Assembly (NCBI GenBank): GCA_025060615.1 | Contig: JANXBS010000006.1 | Span: forward strand, 56,836 to 120,835 | DNA: 64,000 nucleotides | DNA from: Anaerolineae bacterium | GTDB taxonomy: Bacteria; Chloroflexota; Anaerolineae; DUEN01 | Direction of reading: 5' to 3' | In this document: positions 61,029-64,000 of the stretch, piece by piece | Layout of the letters: each line of letters begins with the position of its first letter | How positions within the stretch are numbered: position 1 is the first letter of the stretch | Notes under the pieces: model-generated | What the model was told of the DNA's origin: nothing | Seen by the model: the letters and a program-made list of their open reading frames with translations, nothing else | The model's database searches: none | Program-made: the position numbers and the translations under genes

Positions 61029-62208
61029 CTGTCAGCACTTGCTGGATGAACGCTGCATAGCGCTCGGCCGCGCGCACAGGCGTGTGCTCTGTCAAAGCCA
61101 GCCGCCGGGCGCGCTCCCCGACCGCGCGTCGCATCTCGGGATCCGCGGCCAGGCGCCGCATGGCTGCCAGGAGGGCTTCCCCATCTTCAGGCGGCACCTT
61201 CACACAGGCATCATCCGGCAGCTCCGCGTACCAGCCGTGATCGAACACGATCACAGGCCGCCCTGCAGCCAAAGCCCGCAGGGCGACAGCCGACGCCTCG
61301 CCAAGTGTTGGGCTGCGCAGGTTGATCACCACATCCGCCGCCGCAAGCCAAGAGTAAAATGCACGCAGATCCTCGCAATAGCCCACATACGTTACAGCGT
61401 CCCCCACGGGATGAGCGGCCAGCCAGCCTGATAGATCAAAGTCGTGGCGCAATTCCTCACCTATAATCACATACCGCGCCCGGGGATATTCCTGGCGCAG
61501 GCGCAGAAACGCCTCTAACGCCAATGAGAGCCGCTTGGACTGGACCACATGCCCGCCACTCACGAACAGCAAAGCATCTTTCGGGCATCCCAACTCCTCT
61601 CGCGTCCATAAGCGCTCCGGCACCTCCCCGACAGGGGCTGGGATCACTGCCGTGCGCAATCCCGGCCGCAGCGCCAATACGCGCTCCTGGGCGAATCGGC
61701 TATGCAGAATCACCCCCTGGCTGCGATCTAGCAGGCGCTCAACCAAGCTCACCGCAGTAAGCGGATGCTCACGACGCCCTTGACGGATCTCGTCGGCCAT
61801 CTGCACGCCCTCGACGCCCAAGGCGTAGCCCATCTCGCGCATGTACCCGACGAAATCGCCCCGGGGGATCGTCCGTGTGGAGATGAACCGATGGAGGTTG
61901 TACTCATGCAGGGTCACGATGCCGCCATACCGTAACAGCACAGGATACATGGCATCGTGATACATGCTGGCACCCATCTGATACAGCGCAACATCAAACT
62001 GCCATCGCAACCGACCATACTCGCCCATCGGATAGACCGGAAACGCCGTCCGCAATCGGTCATCCACTTGATCTGGATCGTTGACGAACAACGCGAGCTC
62101 AACCCAACGAGCGAGATACGGCAACAGCTCGGCACTGTAATCGGCGATCCCGCTCCGCTCCGGCGGCAGCGGGCTGAAGAAGGCCACTTTCCACGGCATG
62201 CAAGTCAT
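60991..62208 (-). CDS. GT4-family glycosyltransferase
   Basis: A 405-residue GT-B enzyme. It begins with the FFSPLPPERSGIADYSAELLPYL pattern common among mannosyl- and rhamnosyl-transferases of polysaccharide clusters. The acceptor domain has GGIVTLHEYNLHRF, and the donor domain has FVSGGHVVQSKRLSLALEAF near residue 230. The usual E-x7-E region reads LRSPTLGEASAVALRALAAGRPVIVFD, with Glu near residue 303 and no second Glu. It overlaps the polytopic transferase gene by four bases (62205-62208). Confidence 0.9.
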   Translation of the reverse strand: MTCMPWKVAFFSPLPPERSGIADYSAELLPYLARWVELALFVNDPDQVDDRLRTAFPVYPMGEYGRLRWQFDVALYQMGASMYHDAMYPVLLRYGGIVTLHEYNLHRFISTRTIPRGDFVGYMREMGYALGVEGVQMADEIRQGRREHPLTAVSLVERLLDRSQGVILHSRFAQERVLALRPGLRTAVIPAPVGEVPERLWTREELGCPKDALLFVSGGHVVQSKRLSLALEAFLRLRQEYPRARYVIIGEELRHDFDLSGWLAAHPVGDAVTYVGYCEDLRAFYSWLAAADVVINLRSPTLGEASAVALRALAAGRPVIVFDHGWYAELPDDACVKVPPEDGEALLAAMRRLAADPEMRRAVGERARRLALTEHTPVRAAERYAAFIQQVLTDDSVVPRGGDRG

Positions 62209-64000
62209 GGCAAGCCCATCACTCGCGCGACGGTGATCGACCAGGGCGCTACCTCGACCCGGCGAGGCTTATGGTCGTACGTGTTCTCCAGCACAGCCGC
62301 CTCAAACGTAAACTCCCTGGCGCCCTCCAATGGCGCACGGCCTGGCCACGACCAACCCCTTGGGACGCTGATCCAGTATACCGACCTGCCACTGGCCTGC
62401 CAATGGGCCACTGCATCGTCCAAGTCACCGGTTTGGAGAGCTTGAAAGTCTCGTACGGCATAGACCTCATGCCCAAATAGAAAGCGCAGCGGCGTCCCCA
62501 GTAGGTCGCCCATTCCGATCAAGGCCGGATCGCCAAACAACAGCACAGAGCGCGGCGCGAAAAGCTCGTTCAATCGCCCCATTTGGTCCACTGCGCCGCG
62601 CATATCCACCTGGCTGACGAACCCTCGAGCGCTCACCACTATACCGTACAGCCAAAGCAGCGTCAGCCCGAGGCCCAGCCATCGCATCATTAGGCGTCTC
62701 GCCTCTAAGAGCTGCCACAAGAGATATGCAGCGCCCAGCACGAAAAACGGGACCACCACGGGGACATAGCGTCGCATGGCGTAGACTTGATGCGGGTTGG
62801 CCTGAATCTTCCACAGATAGAAAAACGAGAAGAAAAGGCCAATGGCCCACAGGGCCGCCGTCCGTCGGTCGAGGTCACGGACAATCAACCAGGCGATGCC
62901 GGCCACGCCCAACGCGATCCCTATCGGTGAAAGGTACCATCCCAGGCGAACGAGGTTCTCGTGATCTAGAGCCGGCACCTCCAACCCGCTGTACCAGTAC
63001 ACATACGTGGAGGCCGCGCCGAGCCTGGGCCGAATCCAATAGCCGTAGCAGGCCAGCGCGCCTATGGAGGCGGCAGCAATCCACCTGCATCTGTGAAGGA
63101 ACGCTACCAGCCAGGTCCTCTCCTTCGACCGTGAGGCGAGAACGAGGGTCGCCATGCTCCCTACAACTCCCACCACAATAGCCAAGAGCAAGACACCCGA
63201 TTTGGAGAGAAGCAGGTGCTGGGCGTACGAGAGCAGCCTCGTGGTGTAAGGCCAGCTCAGAAATAGGCCGTGCAACAACGAATGGAGGGCGAGAGCTGCC
63301 AGTAGGCCAAAGAAGAGCCCATCAGCGCGTTGCCAGCGCCGCCATCGCCAGAGGCCAACCCCAATGGACAACAGCAGCAGGGCATACATGTCGATCCGTG
63401 CTAGGAACACCTGCCCAAGCGCGCCCCCCGCCAGCGCCGGCCACAACCAGCGCGGCTCCGCATCGTCCATCCAGCCCACTAGGGCCCACAGCCCGGTCCA
63501 CAGCAGATACTGAGTCAACATCTCTGCAGTGGCGTAGCGCGCGAACCAGATCTGCAACGCTGTCAATGAAAGCCCTGTCAACGTCAACAGGCCCGCCCCA
63601 GGTCCCCACAGCCGACGCGCCGTCATGTACACAGCGAGAGTGGACAGAATCCCCCAGAGAGGGGTCATCCACAGCTCAGCGCGCAGCCCGCCGAGGCTGT
63701 AGCCGATGGCTAGCCACACCGGATGCAGCGGATAGAACTCGGGTACGATCAGCCCCTGCGAGGAATCCACCACGTAAAAACCCGGGAAGAGATAGAAGGG
63801 AGCCCCCTGGTTCGAGGGAAGGGGTCGCAGAAACGCCGTGCGCAAATTCGGACTAAGGCTCGCCAACATCGGATCGGAGAAGACGATGCGGCCCGTATGG
63901 GCGATGTGGGCGCCCAGGTTGAGATAGACCCCCACATCTGCGGCGCCGGTAATGTACTCATGGGGGCGGCCGAAGAGCCAGAGAGCGGCGATCAGCCAGA
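62205..64000 (-). CDS. Polytopic GT39/ArnT-like glycosyltransferase (5' end beyond the window)
   Basis: A membrane glycosyltransferase of about 600 visible residues; the frame is open to the right edge and continues upstream (WLIAALWLFGRPHEYITGAA precedes a GTG at 63935), so the gene is partial here. At least 12 hydrophobic segments fill the first 470 residues. The first loop carries Asp and Asn (GAADVGVYLNLGAH) as in dolichyl/undecaprenyl-phosphate-sugar transferases, and the C-terminal 110 residues form a soluble extracytoplasmic domain. It would transfer a sugar from a lipid carrier outside the membrane. It heads the visible operon of GTs and coiled-coil proteins. Confidence 0.85.
   Translation of the reverse strand, partial: WLIAALWLFGRPHEYITGAADVGVYLNLGAHIAHTGRIVFSDPMLASLSPNLRTAFLRPLPSNQGAPFYLFPGFYVVDSSQGLIVPEFYPLHPVWLAIGYSLGGLRAELWMTPLWGILSTLAVYMTARRLWGPGAGLLTLTGLSLTALQIWFARYATAEMLTQYLLWTGLWALVGWMDDAEPRWLWPALAGGALGQVFLARIDMYALLLLSIGVGLWRWRRWQRADGLFFGLLAALALHSLLHGLFLSWPYTTRLLSYAQHLLLSKSGVLLLAIVVGVVGSMATLVLASRSKERTWLVAFLHRCRWIAAASIGALACYGYWIRPRLGAASTYVYWYSGLEVPALDHENLVRLGWYLSPIGIALGVAGIAWLIVRDLDRRTAALWAIGLFFSFFYLWKIQANPHQVYAMRRYVPVVVPFFVLGAAYLLWQLLEARRLMMRWLGLGLTLLWLYGIVVSARGFVSQVDMRGAVDQMGRLNELFAPRSVLLFGDPALIGMGDLLGTPLRFLFGHEVYAVRDFQALQTGDLDDAVAHWQASGRSVYWISVPRGWSWPGRAPLEGAREFTFEAAVLENTYDHKPRRVEVAPWSITVARVMGLP

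Overview
The window looks like chromosomal DNA of a Chloroflexota bacterium, probably an Anaerolineae-type heterotroph. This placement is inferred from style, not from a marker gene: lipoproteins carry Thr-Pro linkers (TPTPTP type), GC content is high, ribosomal protein L25 has a long acidic tail, and sugar ABC operons are dense. TGA is an ordinary stop for many genes. In two genes, however, a TGA falls exactly at a redox-active cysteine position, and each is followed at the right distance by a SECIS-like hairpin. The organism therefore very probably makes selenoproteins.

Layout. 1-3.2 kb: the end of an unidentified gene, a secreted GH99-like glycosidase, hpt and a LysM/M23 cell-wall peptidase. 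3.4-8.2 kb: rplY, a lipoprotein, a hybrid histidine kinase and an unusual response regulator whose 3' end overlaps that of the kinase. 8.4-17 kb: a PhyH-type dioxygenase and a Dpp/Opp-type ABC importer with an enlarged DppC-like permease and a long binding protein. 17.5-20 kb: ftsK. 20.2-22 kb: a minus-strand redox operon of a selenocysteine peroxiredoxin, a flavin reductase, an HxlR regulator and a DoxX protein. 22.2-31.7 kb: a DeoR regulator and a ribose/AI-2-type sugar ABC importer followed by an M29 peptidase, an FGGY kinase and a BtpA/SgcQ protein. 31.8-33 kb: an MFS transporter.

33.2-36.7 kb is the most striking part. A PCYCGC-family lipoprotein with an in-frame TGA giving a UGIC motif is translationally coupled to a CuA cupredoxin and a NapH/NosR-like polyferredoxin membrane protein, followed by a CuA-cytochrome c fusion. 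No oxidase or N2O reductase catalytic subunit is present. It reads as a complete extracytoplasmic electron-transfer module of unknown purpose.

36.7-53 kb is sugar catabolism on both strands. The plus strand has a Zn-dehydrogenase, an epimerase-like protein, a Gfo/Idh oxidoreductase, a ROK kinase and a SCO1664-like protein. The minus strand has a LarA-like racemase, a Zn-dehydrogenase, two TIM-barrel isomerases, a Gfo/Idh oxidoreductase, a galactokinase-like protein, a corrinoid protein, two UroD-type methyltransferases and XylB. The corrinoid and methyltransferase genes suggest cobalamin-dependent demethylation of a sugar-linked methyl donor. 53.4-64 kb is a surface polysaccharide region: an FG-GAP repeat protein, a methyltransferase, four GT4 glycosyltransferases, two paralogous coiled-coil proteins interleaved with them, and a polytopic GT39-like protein cut by the window edge. 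I saw no tRNA, rRNA, CRISPR array, IS element or phage gene.
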